A DNA stretch of 35,904 bases from Actinomycetota bacterium. GTDB lineage: Bacteria > Actinomycetota > Thermoleophilia > Gaiellales > Gaiellaceae. The DNA lies in NCBI GenBank assembly GCA_013821525.1, contig JACDGR010000004.1, positions 1 to 35,904 of the forward strand, given 5' to 3'. Position 1 is the first letter of the stretch; each line of letters opens with the position of its first letter. The notes beneath the pieces were generated by a model. It searched no databases and was not told the origin of the DNA. It saw only the letters and a list, made by a program, of their open reading frames with translations. Shown piece after piece: positions 7,542 to 15,883 of this stretch. The position numbers were made by a program, and so were the translations under genes.

Positions 7542-8303
7542 TTACTTCGCGACCCAGCCGGCGGTCGTGCTCGCGCCCGATTCCTTTATGTACAGACTGG
7601 TGCCAGCTCCACCGTCGGTTCGCAGGAACATATCTCCAGGGCTCCCGTAAACAACGCCGAGCGGAGTACCAGCACCCGACGTGATCCGAGACAGTCCATT
7701 GATCTTTAGCGATCCTTCGATCGTTGTGTTTCCCTGAATATCAACGGGCGGTGGCGTGGCGGTACTGATCGCGACGACGTTCCAGACCGAATTGAAATAT
7801 TGAAGCGTGACGCTGTTTCCGAGCCCGCCACTCATGATGACGTCGGCGCCGTACCCGGTGTTGATCCGGTTCGCCGCTGCCGAGCTGCTCGCGTTGTTGC
7901 GGATATACATCTGGTTCGCGGCGTCCGCGTTCACCAGGATGATCGTGCGTCCAAGCGTCCCGCCGGTTAATCCCGCGAGCAAGACCGTGCTACTCGATGA
8001 CGTGACGAGGATCGTCGTCGCGGCGCCGATGCCCGTCGGGGCCCAGTCGTTAACCGTGCCGGTGATCCCAGCTGGCGAAATGACCGAGACCGAGCTACCG
8101 CCGGAACCGTTGCTCGCTGCGGTGATGCGACCGTCAACGCCAACGGTGAGATTTGTCGCGGTGTAGCTGCCAGCCGCAACCGTCGTAGTTGCGAGCATCG
8201 CGGTTGTGATCGTGTTGTTGTCGATCGTGTGCGTGGCATTCCACGCCGTCGCACCGATGATCGCGACGGACCCATCGTTATTTGTAGAGTGCTTGATGCT
8301 CAT
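7542..8303 (-). CDS. Short tail-fibre-like protein
   Basis: 253 aa, ATG at 8301-8303. The N-terminus (MSIKHSTNN then G-A-T-A-W-N-A-T-H-T-I) is a common start of phage fibre or appendage proteins, followed by the Ser/Thr/Gly-rich pattern T-N-L-T-V-G-V-D-G-R-I-T-A-A-S-N-G. The last 60 residues contain G-N-T-T-I-E-G-S-L-K-I-N-G and G-S-P-G-D-M-F-L-R-T-D-G-G-A-G-T-S-L-Y-I-K-E, a recurrent C-terminal module of phage tail proteins ending in G-W-V-A-K. It follows baseplate J by ten bases. Confidence 0.7.
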   Translation of the reverse strand: MSIKHSTNNDGSVAIIGATAWNATHTIDNNTITTAMLATTTVAAGSYTATNLTVGVDGRITAASNGSGGSSVSVISPAGITGTVNDWAPTGIGAATTILVTSSSSTVLLAGLTGGTLGRTIILVNADAANQMYIRNNASSSAAANRINTGYGADVIMSGGLGNSVTLQYFNSVWNVVAISTATPPPVDIQGNTTIEGSLKINGLSRITSGAGTPLGVVYGSPGDMFLRTDGGAGTSLYIKESGASTTAGWVAK

Positions 8304-8313
8304 TGGTTGGCTC

Positions 8314-9696
8314 CTACGGGGTCCCGTTGCTGCTGTTCACGACCACGCGGCTCGTGTCCCAGACTGCTTGCTGACGACTTGTGATGACGATGGTGGCGTC
8401 GCTCGTCGGGCTTGCCGCGATGCCGATGAGCGCGCCTTGCAGCGAGCCGGAACGCGGCACATCGAGGACGCCCGTCACCTTGAACGCTTGCGCGGCGACC
8501 GAGGCCGCGACCGCATCCTTGCCGACGAGTTGCAACGATCCGTACGTGGCGATCGCGAGGGCGACCTGCGCATCGCCGTTGGCCGGGTAGAAGATCGGAT
8601 CTTTGACGACGTTGATCGTCACGTAGATCGGCACCTGCGACGGCCGCGAGAACTTGATCGGCTGCGCGACGCCTTGGCTATCGTTGATCACGACTGTGGT
8701 CGTGCCCTGGTACGCGATGCCGGCCGCGATCTGCGCATACAGCGCGTTCGCAATGTCCGCATCGGCGCCGCCGAGCGCGAGCACCTCCACCGAGTGAGGC
8801 GGCATGCCGTCAACGTTGGCGAAATCCGTGTTGTTCACGAACACCGTGCAGCTGGTGACGCCGGCGACCTGCAGCACCGCGGCTCGGACCGCGTTTGCCG
8901 TGCCGGTGCCTGGCGCCGAGAGCTGTGCAATGCGTGCGACCCGTAGGCTGGCGTCGCTCTGGACGTCGTTTCCGAGCACCGCATCGAGCACATTGCTGAC
9001 GCCTGCCCAGCCGCCCACCGGGGTGTTGATCACCGAGATATCGCCCGCCACGCCGCCGACCGCTCCGGTGTTCACGCTCGTGGCGAGCACGTCAACGGCT
9101 GCAGCCCCGCCGCCGAGGTAGCGCCAGGTGACCGTGCCGTCTGTGCCCGTGGTCGAGCCGGTAGCGAGCGGCGAGAACGTTGGACCGCCACTGGCCGCCG
9201 AGGTTCCCGCCACCGTGACCTGGTAGACGTTGCCTGCGTTGGTAACGCGCGTGCCGATCGCGTTAACCGTCGAGCCCGACCACGCGGCGAGCGCTCCCAA
9301 GATGGTCGATGCGGTGGTTTGAAACAGCTGGCCGGTCGAGAGCGTCGCCGCACGCGAGCCGCCCGTCACCCCGGTACCCGCGGTGCCTGTGAGCGTCAGG
9401 GTGACAGCGCTCGATCGGGCCGGGGTGCGAAACGTGCCCGTGAGCAGGCACAGCGCGTCCAGGGATGCGCCAGTGGCTTGGTCAGGGTCTTGGGATGCGG
9501 CAACCTGCTGAACGAGGTCCCACATCTGGCCCATGCGCTCGGCGAAGATGCCGGCGATGGCGCCGTCTGGACTGGAGTCGCTGACGTCGAACGACGGGCC
9601 GAACTTCGCGATCAGCAGCGCGTTGATGTCTTGCCGGACGAGATCCGTGGTTTTCACCACGAGTCCGGATGCCGTGAGGCCGTACGTCACAGGCAC
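8314..9696 (-). CDS. Baseplate J-like wedge protein
   Basis: 460 aa, GTG at 9694-9696 (a second GTG lies two codons in). The N-terminus with G-L-T-A-S-G-L-V-V-K-T, D-I-N-A-L-L-I-A-K-F-G and D-S-S-P-D-G-A-I-A-G-I-F-A-E-R is the classical Baseplate_J/gp47 signature. The middle part (G-G-W-A-G-V-S-N-V-L-D, then D-A-S-L-R-V-A-R-I-A-Q-L) continues the family pattern, and the C-terminal part has the V-P-I-Y-V-T-I-N-V strands. It forms baseplate wedges in contractile tails. A 13-bp leader motif lies 29 nt upstream. Confidence 0.93.
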   Translation of the reverse strand: MPVTYGLTASGLVVKTTDLVRQDINALLIAKFGPSFDVSDSSPDGAIAGIFAERMGQMWDLVQQVAASQDPDQATGASLDALCLLTGTFRTPARSSAVTLTLTGTAGTGVTGGSRAATLSTGQLFQTTASTILGALAAWSGSTVNAIGTRVTNAGNVYQVTVAGTSAASGGPTFSPLATGSTTGTDGTVTWRYLGGGAAAVDVLATSVNTGAVGGVAGDISVINTPVGGWAGVSNVLDAVLGNDVQSDASLRVARIAQLSAPGTGTANAVRAAVLQVAGVTSCTVFVNNTDFANVDGMPPHSVEVLALGGADADIANALYAQIAAGIAYQGTTTVVINDSQGVAQPIKFSRPSQVPIYVTINVVKDPIFYPANGDAQVALAIATYGSLQLVGKDAVAASVAAQAFKVTGVLDVPRSGSLQGALIGIAASPTSDATIVITSRQQAVWDTSRVVVNSSNGTP

Positions 9697-9725
9697 GGGC
9701 CCAGCCTGCTCGCCTAGCCCTCTCG

Positions 9726-9738
9726 GGCTCCGGGATTA
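9726..9738 (-). promoter_or_regulatory. Recurrent leader motif, copy 2
   Basis: GGCTCCGGGATTA on the plus strand, 29 nt upstream of the baseplate J start. Its TAA is also the stop codon of the gp25-like gene. On the minus strand a TTGACA lies 17 bases before TAATCC, which would fit a sigma-70 promoter, but the other copies lack such a -35 box. Confidence 0.5.
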
Positions 9739-10146
9739 GGCGCCGATGGCCAGTGTGTCAACCGGGGTGTCACCGAACGCGCAGCGAGCCTGCCAGGTGA
9801 TCGAGCATCCTCGGGTCGCACCGTTGAAAGCCACGTCAATCCGCAGCACCGAGGTCACGGCCGGTGTCGACAGGATTGCGCGCCGCACCTCGGCGTCGAC
9901 CTTGGTCGCATCGAACTTCTGTCCCAAGATCGCCGCCGTCGCCGGCACGTGGTCGCGCTCGAACCAACGCACGCCAAGGTCGAGGTCGAGGAACCACTCC
10001 CCTGAGATGGTGCCGATGCGCCGCCGAATGCCTTGAACCACAGCCGAGATGCCAGTGGCGAGCACGCGACGGCCGTTGAGGTAGACGAAATCGCCGGTGA
10101 CGTTATCGATGGCCGAGCAGATCGCGTCGGTGGATAGGATCGCCAC
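9736..10146 (-). CDS. gp25-like baseplate wedge protein
   Basis: 136 aa. The pattern V-V-Q-G-I-R-R-R-I-G-T-I-S-G-E-W-F-L-D-L followed by G-V-R-W and V-D-A-E-V-R-R-A-I-L-S-T-P-A-V is that of short baseplate wedge proteins of the gp25/W or DUF2634 type, in which a strand-loop with E-W-F-L-D and a terminal strand-helix block connect sheath and wedge. It lies between the spike and baseplate J genes, the normal order in these phages. Confidence 0.8.
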   Translation of the reverse strand: MAILSTDAICSAIDNVTGDFVYLNGRRVLATGISAVVQGIRRRIGTISGEWFLDLDLGVRWFERDHVPATAAILGQKFDATKVDAEVRRAILSTPAVTSVLRIDVAFNGATRGCSITWQARCAFGDTPVDTLAIGA

Positions 10147-10148
10147 GG

Positions 10149-10820
10149 TTAGCCTACTTTCACGATCAGGGATTTCGCAGCCGTTGCCGCCGTCGTGAAC
10201 GCGGTGATCGCGCCGGTCAGCGCAGGGGTAGCGGCGTTCGTTGGGTCGGCGATTGCCTTGATGGCTAACGCGTACGCACTGAGCGCGGCAAACAACGTCG
10301 TCAACGCGGTGACCATTGAATCGCCCATCAACGCTGACTGAAACGCAGTCTGCGATCCTAGCCGGACATCCGACCCCTCAAGCACCACAGCCGACGAGCT
10401 CGCCGCCGTCGCGTGCGCAAAGTCGTGCAGTCCGGGGATCGCGATCGCGTCTGAGATGTGATGCCGCCGATCGTCAACCGGGTCAACCTCGCCGCCGAGC
10501 GCCAGCCACCGATCGATGCTCGAGCTCGCGAACACACACAGCACCGTGTCGCCGGCCTTGATCGGGAACGTCAGCCGGCCCCCACCGCCACCTGGGAACA
10601 CGACAGGCACGCTCGTGATGACCGGCAGCTTCTCCGGTTGCCGCGTTCCAGTCTCGTCGTTCACGCCGTCATGCACGAGCAACTGGACCGAGCACGACTG
10701 CGTAGCAGCGTCGTAGGTCTCCACACGCCCGGGCAACGCAACGCGCAGGTTCGAGCGGTTCACCTCGATCGCACCCGTGATGACGTCCGCCAGCGTTGGG
10801 GTTTGCGCGTTGGTTGTCAT
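10149..10820 (-). CDS. gpV/Gp138-like baseplate spike protein
   Basis: 223 aa, ATG at 10818-10820. Residues about 25-110 contain the OB-fold-like spike N-terminus: V-A-L-P-G-R-V-E-T-Y-D, S-V-Q-L-L-V, V-P-V-V-F-P-G-G-G-G-G-R-L-T-F-P-I-K-A-G-D-T-V-L-C-V-F and R-W-L-A-L-G-G. This matches the Gp138/gpV cell-puncturing family. The C-terminal half is Ala/Thr rich. It forms the central spike that touches the outer membrane first. The start overlaps the hub gene stop by four bases. Confidence 0.85.
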   Translation of the reverse strand: MTTNAQTPTLADVITGAIEVNRSNLRVALPGRVETYDAATQSCSVQLLVHDGVNDETGTRQPEKLPVITSVPVVFPGGGGGRLTFPIKAGDTVLCVFASSSIDRWLALGGEVDPVDDRRHHISDAIAIPGLHDFAHATAASSSAVVLEGSDVRLGSQTAFQSALMGDSMVTALTTLFAALSAYALAIKAIADPTNAATPALTGAITAFTTAATAAKSLIVKVG

Positions 10821-11713
10821 GCTGCCCTGGTCCCGCTCGCTGGCAGGGATTCACACTCGGTGGACCAGTCATCGCCGTGCGTGTCGCCGGTGTGTGTGAG
10901 CTTCGTGATTCGGAATAGCCCCTGGACCGCGAGCGAATCCACGCTAATCGTCGCCCCCGCGATGAGCTCGGGATAGAGCAGCGTCTTGGTCTTGAGGGAT
11001 GGCGCCTTGCCCGCCTTGTCAGGCGTAGCGTACTCCGGTGAGCCGAGCAGCCCGGTTGACTGGCTCACCACGAACGCCGTACCGGGGGCTGCGTTCTGAT
11101 CTTTGAGGATCTGAAGCTGCCCGCTTTGGATTGACCAGTGATAGCCGTACGGCGCGAGCAGCTTGGTGAGCTCGTCGCTGGCCTTGCCATGCAACGTGCG
11201 GCTGGTCGCGAACTGAGCTTGTAGGTCCTGAGATGCGGCGATGTTCGGTGCGAGCTGCAAACCCATGGCATTGGCAGCCTCACGTAGCGCCGTCGCGACG
11301 TTGGCGCCCTTCGTGTAGGACCGCGACACCCGAGCGTAGCGGTAGGCGCGATCGCCCTCGGCAGCTTGGATTATGGTCTCCCAATCGCCATCGTCGGTGA
11401 CCTTGGAGAATGCCGTCCGAACGTCACCTTGGATCACGTAGCGAAACGTATCGTCGTAACCCGCCTCGAGCTTGATGATCAGAGGCTTGGCATTCAGGAA
11501 CGCCCGCGTTTGCGCGTTGCAATTCGTGATCGTGATCTCGGCGGTGTTGGGCGTCTTCTCCAAGCTCTTCTCGATCTTGAACTGGATACGCAGATTCTCG
11601 ACAATGATCGCGTTGGACTGCGTTTCGAAATACTGCGGACTCCGGCCGACGATCGTGGGTTTGCCTCCGTAGATCGTTACTCTGCATACCCGCTTGAACA
11701 GCTGGCCGCTCAC
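10817..11713 (-). CDS. Baseplate hub protein (gpD/gp44-like)
   Basis: 298 aa. L-R-I-Q-F-K-I-E-K-S-L-E-K-T-P-N-T-A-E-I-T-I-T-N is the typical first strand block of phage hub proteins, followed by L-E-A-G-Y-D-D-T-F-R-Y-V-I-Q-G-D-V and a late region with I-Q-S-G-Q-L-Q-I-L. The end I-S-V-D-S-L-A-V-Q-G-L-F-R-I-T-K-L-T-H-T-G-D-T-H-G-D-D-W is highly characteristic of hub proteins that hold the spike. The gene is coupled to the plug gene upstream (four-base overlap) and to the spike gene downstream. Confidence 0.9.
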   Translation of the reverse strand: MSGQLFKRVCRVTIYGGKPTIVGRSPQYFETQSNAIIVENLRIQFKIEKSLEKTPNTAEITITNCNAQTRAFLNAKPLIIKLEAGYDDTFRYVIQGDVRTAFSKVTDDGDWETIIQAAEGDRAYRYARVSRSYTKGANVATALREAANAMGLQLAPNIAASQDLQAQFATSRTLHGKASDELTKLLAPYGYHWSIQSGQLQILKDQNAAPGTAFVVSQSTGLLGSPEYATPDKAGKAPSLKTKTLLYPELIAGATISVDSLAVQGLFRITKLTHTGDTHGDDWSTECESLPASGTRAA

Positions 11714-12066
11714 GTCACACCAACAAGCCCATAGTACTGAAGCAAATCGGCCGACGTCAGGTAGGCGATCTTGACGCGAGCGCCGAGATCGTCAAACCCC
11801 GCGTCCTTACCCTTGCCGGTTGCATCGAACGCGATGAACGCACCATCGGCAAATGGTCCGATCGAGCACGAGCGGCCAAGAAAGGTTCCGATTACGATCT
11901 TGATACCGCAGCGAATCGGCTGTTCGATGCCGTCGTAGATATCCATGTACCAAGCGACATCGCGTGCATTCCAACGGAAGTCGATGAGGTAAGCGACGCC
12001 CTTTATCGTGGTTTGAATCCGATGGTTCGGATCTGACGTGACGACCGGTAGGATTACGTAGCTCAT
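11710..12066 (-). CDS. Baseplate plug-type protein
   Basis: 118 aa. Pattern P-V-V-T-S-D-P-N-H-R-I-Q-T-T-I, then F-R-W-N-A-R-D-V-A-W-Y-M-D-I-Y-D, and the end I-A-F-D-A-T-G-K-G-K-D-A-G-F-D-D-L-G-A-R-V-K-I-A-Y fits the small phage baseplate plug family found next to hub genes. It likely closes the tube at the baseplate. Four-base overlaps on both sides couple it to the Dit-like and hub genes. Confidence 0.85.
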   Translation of the reverse strand: MSYVILPVVTSDPNHRIQTTIKGVAYLIDFRWNARDVAWYMDIYDGIEQPIRCGIKIVIGTFLGRSCSIGPFADGAFIAFDATGKGKDAGFDDLGARVKIAYLTSADLLQYYGLVGVT

Positions 12067-13031
12067 CCGTTTTTCCCGAAGGGCGACGTTACGAAGTTGA
12101 ACTGATCAACGCCCGGCGGGACCTTCTTAACGACGCTGTTGCTAGTGCTGTCTACCCACGTGCGCGATTTCTCGTCGTAATGAACCGGCTGACCGTTGAT
12201 CGTCGCCGGCGCTGACGTGCCGAGTAGCCCTTTAACGCCCGTGTTGCCGGTCGCGTACGGATGATAGACACCGCCGTGATAGCCAGGCGCCGATTCGTTC
12301 GGTCGCACGTAGCCGTCTTCCATCGGATCGTGACTGTCGGGCGCCTCATAGTGATCGCCGAATGGCGAATCTGCGACGCCAGTAAAGCCGCGCGCCGCCC
12401 ACAACGCACGCTCCGAGGATGGACGAGTGAACACCGCCACGCTGCCGGTCAAGGCATACGCCGCGGACGCCTTCGTATAGAGCTTCTTGCCCTGTCCGCT
12501 CGGGCTCGCCGTCCGCTTCGTTGCCGTGCGGATCGTGGTCCGTACGTTCGTGACGATGATGATCTGCTTGAACGTTGCCGAGAACCGGAACGCCGCGCCC
12601 GTGCTCGCGTCGACCGGAATCTCGAGCGTCTGTAGCGCCATGTTCTCGTAGGTGCGGATCGAGGTCGAGATCGTGATCGGCTGCCGAGCGTCGCGGATGG
12701 CAAGCAGCGCAGTGCGCGCGTCAACCGACGGCATGAACGTCGAGCCCTTCACAGCCTCGAGCGCCGCCTTTGGATCGCTGAACGGCAGGAAGTCCGAGCT
12801 TGCCGCTTGCTGGTTACGCAGCGTTGCGATCGGGCCGATCGGCGTGTCGCTGACGATGCCCTCGATCGTCACCATGATCGACTTGGGCACGATGTTGTCA
12901 CTGATCGCCGAGCCCTGCTCTACCGGAAACTCGGTGACCGTCGATTCAAATTGGTGGCTCTCGCTAATCGACGCGTCGATCTGATAGCCGCCGATCAAGA
13001 TCGGAACCGCGCGCTTCTTGAGGTCGCTCAT
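12063..13031 (-). CDS. Dit-like baseplate/tail protein
   Basis: 322 aa. The first 150 residues (I-G-G-Y-Q-I-D-A-S-I-S-E-S-H, V-T-E-F-P-V-E-Q-G-S-A-I-S-D-N-I-V, then A-R-Q-P-I-T-I-S-T-S-I-R-T-Y-E-N-M) are the Dit-like N-terminal domain that forms a ring around the tube end. The C-terminal 120 residues are different: rich in Gly, His, Pro, Tyr and Asp with little predicted structure (for example H-D-P-M-E-D-G-Y, P-G-Y-H-G-G-V-Y-H). It lies directly after the tape-measure gene, as expected. Confidence 0.85.
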   Translation of the reverse strand: MSDLKKRAVPILIGGYQIDASISESHQFESTVTEFPVEQGSAISDNIVPKSIMVTIEGIVSDTPIGPIATLRNQQAASSDFLPFSDPKAALEAVKGSTFMPSVDARTALLAIRDARQPITISTSIRTYENMALQTLEIPVDASTGAAFRFSATFKQIIIVTNVRTTIRTATKRTASPSGQGKKLYTKASAAYALTGSVAVFTRPSSERALWAARGFTGVADSPFGDHYEAPDSHDPMEDGYVRPNESAPGYHGGVYHPYATGNTGVKGLLGTSAPATINGQPVHYDEKSRTWVDSTSNSVVKKVPPGVDQFNFVTSPFGKNG

Positions 13032-14611
13032 CGGTCAGCTGCTCCAACAGCGGCGCCTGTGTCACGGAGGAGCAGGCCGATCTGATTCGCGACGTGCTTG
13101 CCGACCGTTGCGGAGTCGGCGCCGGCTGCGTTGACGGTCACGTTGTTGGTGACGTTGGTACTCGAGGTCGCGCCCGCGCTCGGGGCGCTCTGTTGGTAGT
13201 ACGCGGTGTTTGCAGCCTGCCGCCTCGCGATCGCCGCGGCGCTCTGGTCCTGGTTTTCGTCGCTGTGGTCGATGCCGTCGCCATGGATCGCGTTAAAGGC
13301 TGCATCCCCGAGCGCGTTGCCTGGTATCGCGATCGTTGCGACCGCGGCGTGGACCTTCTTGATAATCGCGTCGATCTTCTCGTCGATCCAATCGATCACC
13401 GTCTGGACCGCTGCCTTGATCGCCGAGCCGATGCCGGCAAAGAAATCATAAATCGCTGCGCCGACGCCGACGATCGTGTTCTTGATCGAGGAGGCCTTGC
13501 CCGCGATCCAATCAAACGCCGAGCGTGCCGCAGCCTTCACCTGAGGCCAATGCTTGATCAGCTGCACGACGCCGTAAGTAACGGCAGCGACCGCAAGACC
13601 AATCGCTATCACAGGCCACGTCGCCGCCACGACAGCCGGCACCATCGCCCACCAGCCGCTCACCATCGTCCAAATGGCAGGGACCACGACTGCCAGCAGC
13701 ACACCGCCGAGCCCTGTCAGCAATGCGATGGCGCCAGCATCGCCATCAAATGCAGCTTTGAAGACGTCCGCGATGGCGGTAACGCCCGTGATCACGATCC
13801 CGATCACGTCGCCGACGACGCGGAACCCCGCGACAAGCCCGTCGACAAAGGTATGGATCCCGCTCGCGATGAGATCCTTGTTCGCCTTGACCCATCCCAT
13901 GACGCTGTCAACGACCAGTTTGATCTGAGGCATCAACGCGACGACGACCTGCGTCTTCAGCCCGTTGAGCTGCGCCTTCGTGCGGTCGATGTTGTCGCCA
14001 AGATCGTCGAGGCCCGCCGCGTCGCTGCCGCTAAGCTCGCCGCCCATGGCTTTGAACTCGGCGCGCAAGGCCGTACCGTTCTTGCCGAGATCATTGAGCG
14101 TCGGGATCAGGCTCGCGCCCGACTTGCCGAACAGGTTCATCGAGGCCGCGGTCTTCGCGGCCCCGTCGGGCATCTTGGCGATGGCTTGCGCGATCACCTC
14201 CATGCGCTGGTCCACTGGCAGCTTCATGATGTCGGACATCTTGAGGTGCAGCGCGGCGAGCCCGTCAGCTGCTGGCCCTGACCCCGTTTTCGCCGACTCG
14301 GCGAGCCCGCGCGATAGCTTCGTCGAGGCTGCCGCGACCTCTTCCATGCTCGAGCTGTTCAGCTTCGCGACGTAGCCAAGCTCTTGCAGCCCCTCGACCG
14401 TCATGCCGGTCTTCTGTGCGGTGTCGTTCAAGGCCGAGCCCAGATCGATCACGCTCTTCGCGCCTTCGTAGAGCCCAACCGCGCCAGCAATCGCAGCAGC
14501 ACCGAGTGCTATGACCCCAGTCTTCATTCCCTTGACCAGCGAGTCGCCCTTGGCCCACGAGCTGCCGTCGACCTTGAGCGACAGCCCGGCGTAGAGGTCA
14601 GCGACCTGCAA
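13028..14611 (-). CDS. Tail tape measure protein
   Basis: 527 aa. The start A-D-L-Y-A-G-L-S-L-K-V-D-G-S-S-W-A-K-G, an Ala/Gly hydrophobic stretch at about 30-50, a long helical middle (tape-measure repeats such as G-A-S-L-I-P-T-L-N-D-L-G), and a strongly hydrophobic, Trp-rich segment at about 297-350 are characteristic. The C-terminus is Ala/Thr/Asn rich. It sets tail length and may form the DNA channel in the inner membrane. It is short for the family, which predicts a short tail. It lies after the chaperone genes, as usual. Confidence 0.92.
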   Translation of the reverse strand: MQVADLYAGLSLKVDGSSWAKGDSLVKGMKTGVIALGAAAIAGAVGLYEGAKSVIDLGSALNDTAQKTGMTVEGLQELGYVAKLNSSSMEEVAAASTKLSRGLAESAKTGSGPAADGLAALHLKMSDIMKLPVDQRMEVIAQAIAKMPDGAAKTAASMNLFGKSGASLIPTLNDLGKNGTALRAEFKAMGGELSGSDAAGLDDLGDNIDRTKAQLNGLKTQVVVALMPQIKLVVDSVMGWVKANKDLIASGIHTFVDGLVAGFRVVGDVIGIVITGVTAIADVFKAAFDGDAGAIALLTGLGGVLLAVVVPAIWTMVSGWWAMVPAVVAATWPVIAIGLAVAAVTYGVVQLIKHWPQVKAAARSAFDWIAGKASSIKNTIVGVGAAIYDFFAGIGSAIKAAVQTVIDWIDEKIDAIIKKVHAAVATIAIPGNALGDAAFNAIHGDGIDHSDENQDQSAAAIARRQAANTAYYQQSAPSAGATSSTNVTNNVTVNAAGADSATVGKHVANQIGLLLRDTGAAVGAADR

Positions 14612-14614
14612 GCG

Positions 14615-14872
14615 TCACCTCGCCTTGCTCGCGCGATGCTGCGCGTCGGCCACGAGCTCGATGGTCTCCCAGAGCTGGGCCACGTCGTCGGCGCACATCG
14701 TTTCGAGATCCGACCACGTTACGTACCTTTCAGCGACGAGCCGCAAAGATGCGAAGATCGGTGCCAGCTCGGTTGGGATGTCTATCGTTACGGCGCCGGG
14801 TCGGACTGGACTGCGACGCCCTTGGTAGGGCGCGAAAGGTTCACTTCCCACGAGAACATCACGCACTCCCAC
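14615..14872 (-). CDS. Tail chaperone extension (gpGT-like T part), probably reached by -1 frameshift
   Basis: Reading frame of 85 codons between the chaperone gene and the tape measure, overlapping the 3' end of the chaperone gene by 85 bases in the -1 frame. The convincing protein part begins after the chaperone stop (T-I-D-I-P-T-E-L-A-P-I-F, then D-L-E-T-M-C-A-D-D-V-A-Q-L-W-E-T-I-E-L) and is helical and acidic, as the T domains of tail assembly chaperones are. A GTG at 14870-14872 exists but has no good ribosome binding site. No canonical X-XXY-YYZ slippery heptamer was found in the overlap, so independent translation remains possible. Confidence 0.6.
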   Translation of the reverse strand: MGVRDVLVGSEPFAPYQGRRSPVRPGAVTIDIPTELAPIFASLRLVAERYVTWSDLETMCADDVAQLWETIELVADAQHRASKAR

Positions 14873-15189
14873 ATCGCCATGTCATCGCCGTCGAAGGCTT
14901 GATCGATGACGCCGAGCGTCGTCAGCTCGTACTTTACCTTCGTGCCTTGCGCGTTGGTGCTGACGATCGACGTGCACACGAGCGACTCCAAGATCAACGC
15001 ATCGGCATCGGCCTCGGGAAGCTGCGCGAGCAACGCAGTGAACTTCTCCGCGTCGAGCTCGCCCGTCGGCACGCCGTCGCGAAGGATCAACCGGTTCACT
15101 TTGAATCGCAGCTTGGACCCGCGCAGCGTCGGGAGCTTCTGCGTCGTGACCTCGAGGTCGCCGACGACCTTGGTCCTGATGGCCCTCAT
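14788..15189 (-). CDS. Tail assembly chaperone (gpG-like)
   Basis: 133 aa from the ATG at 15187-15189, in an ATGA overlap with the preceding gene. Content (L-R-F-K-V-N-R-L-I-L-R-D-G, F-T-A-L-L-A-Q-L-P-E-A-D-A-D-A-L-I-L-E-S-L, and a C-terminal A-M-W-E-C-V-M-F-S-W-E-V-N) fits small chaperones that coat the tape measure before tube assembly. Its position immediately before the overlapping frame and the tape measure is the standard one. Confidence 0.72.
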   Translation of the reverse strand: MRAIRTKVVGDLEVTTQKLPTLRGSKLRFKVNRLILRDGVPTGELDAEKFTALLAQLPEADADALILESLVCTSIVSTNAQGTKVKYELTTLGVIDQAFDGDDMAMWECVMFSWEVNLSRPTKGVAVQSDPAP

Positions 15190-15440
15190 TTCGCCCTCAT
15201 CCACGCCGAGCCCTGCGTATCGCTACGTAGTCCCGGGACATTCTGCATCTTGTTGCGGCCGATCTCGCCGACGATTTGAAACGACAGGTCGATCGTCCCG
15301 TCCGCATGAACCTTGTCGACGCGCGCCACGTGCTCGCGACGACGACCGTGCTCGAACTCGAACAGCCACACGGGATCGCCGATCGAGAGCGCGGTCGGAT
15401 CCGGCTGCTCGGCAGCCTCGGTGCGCGCGACCTTTTTCAC
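15186..15440 (-). CDS. Small tail-region protein, unknown
   Basis: 84 aa, GTG at 15438-15440, GTGA overlap with the tube gene stop. The middle has a compact beta pattern (G-D-P-V-W-L-F-E-F-E-H-G-R-R-R-E-H-V-A-R-V-D-K-V), which resembles a small SH3-like or tudor-like barrel. No family recognised. Coupled between tube and chaperone genes, so it is probably expressed with them. Confidence 0.6.
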   Translation of the reverse strand: MKKVARTEAAEQPDPTALSIGDPVWLFEFEHGRRREHVARVDKVHADGTIDLSFQIVGEIGRNKMQNVPGLRSDTQGSAWMRAK

Positions 15441-15868
15441 ACCAGCCCGCCACCGATGTACATCTCGAGCTCGGCGCACATCAGAATCCATTCGTTGGTT
15501 CCCGAATCCTTGCCGTACTCGAGGTCCGGGAACTTCTGGATTCGCGCGTTGGCGCACTGGATCAACGTGGTGCCGTTCAAATCCTTGATCAGCAGCGCGC
15601 CGTACATGAGCCCGGTGAGCTCGTCAGCTTTGGCCGCAGCCGATAGCGCATCGTTCGTGGGGCTCGCGTCCTGGATCGTGAACGTCACCTTGCCGGTGCG
15701 GTTGCGGTTGCGGCTGTGAACCACGTCGCCATTGGCGCCGACCTGCTCGGTGTACTGGTCTTCGTTACGCACGGCTTTGACGAACGTGTCGGGGCCGATG
15801 CCGAGGATCTGGATACCGTTCCAGACCATCGTGATTTTGCCGGGGTCAAACTGCTTGAACATGCTCAT
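15437..15868 (-). CDS. Tail tube protein (DUF3277-type)
   Basis: 143 aa, ATG at 15866-15868 with a GGGGGA ribosome binding site. F-D-P-G-K-I-T-M-V-W-N-G-I-Q-I-L-G, then D-T-F-V-K-A-V-R-N-E-D-Q-Y-T-E-Q-V-G-A-N-G-D and S-R-N-R-N-R-T-G-K-V-T-F-T-I are very typical of phage tail tube proteins of the DUF3277 type. It polymerises into the inner tube inside the sheath encoded upstream. Confidence 0.9.
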   Translation of the reverse strand: MSMFKQFDPGKITMVWNGIQILGIGPDTFVKAVRNEDQYTEQVGANGDVVHSRNRNRTGKVTFTIQDASPTNDALSAAAKADELTGLMYGALLIKDLNGTTLIQCANARIQKFPDLEYGKDSGTNEWILMCAELEMYIGGGLV

Positions 15869-15883
15869 GTCATTCCCCCGGGG

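Noticed and set aside
6423-7709. 428-codon rightward open frame
   Set aside because: Antisense to the large tail protein; very Arg/Val/Asp-rich shadow composition without motifs, expected from GC-rich codon usage.
13094-14281. 395-codon rightward open frame
   Set aside because: Antisense to the tape measure gene, Arg/Asp/His-rich, no ribosome binding site or domain.
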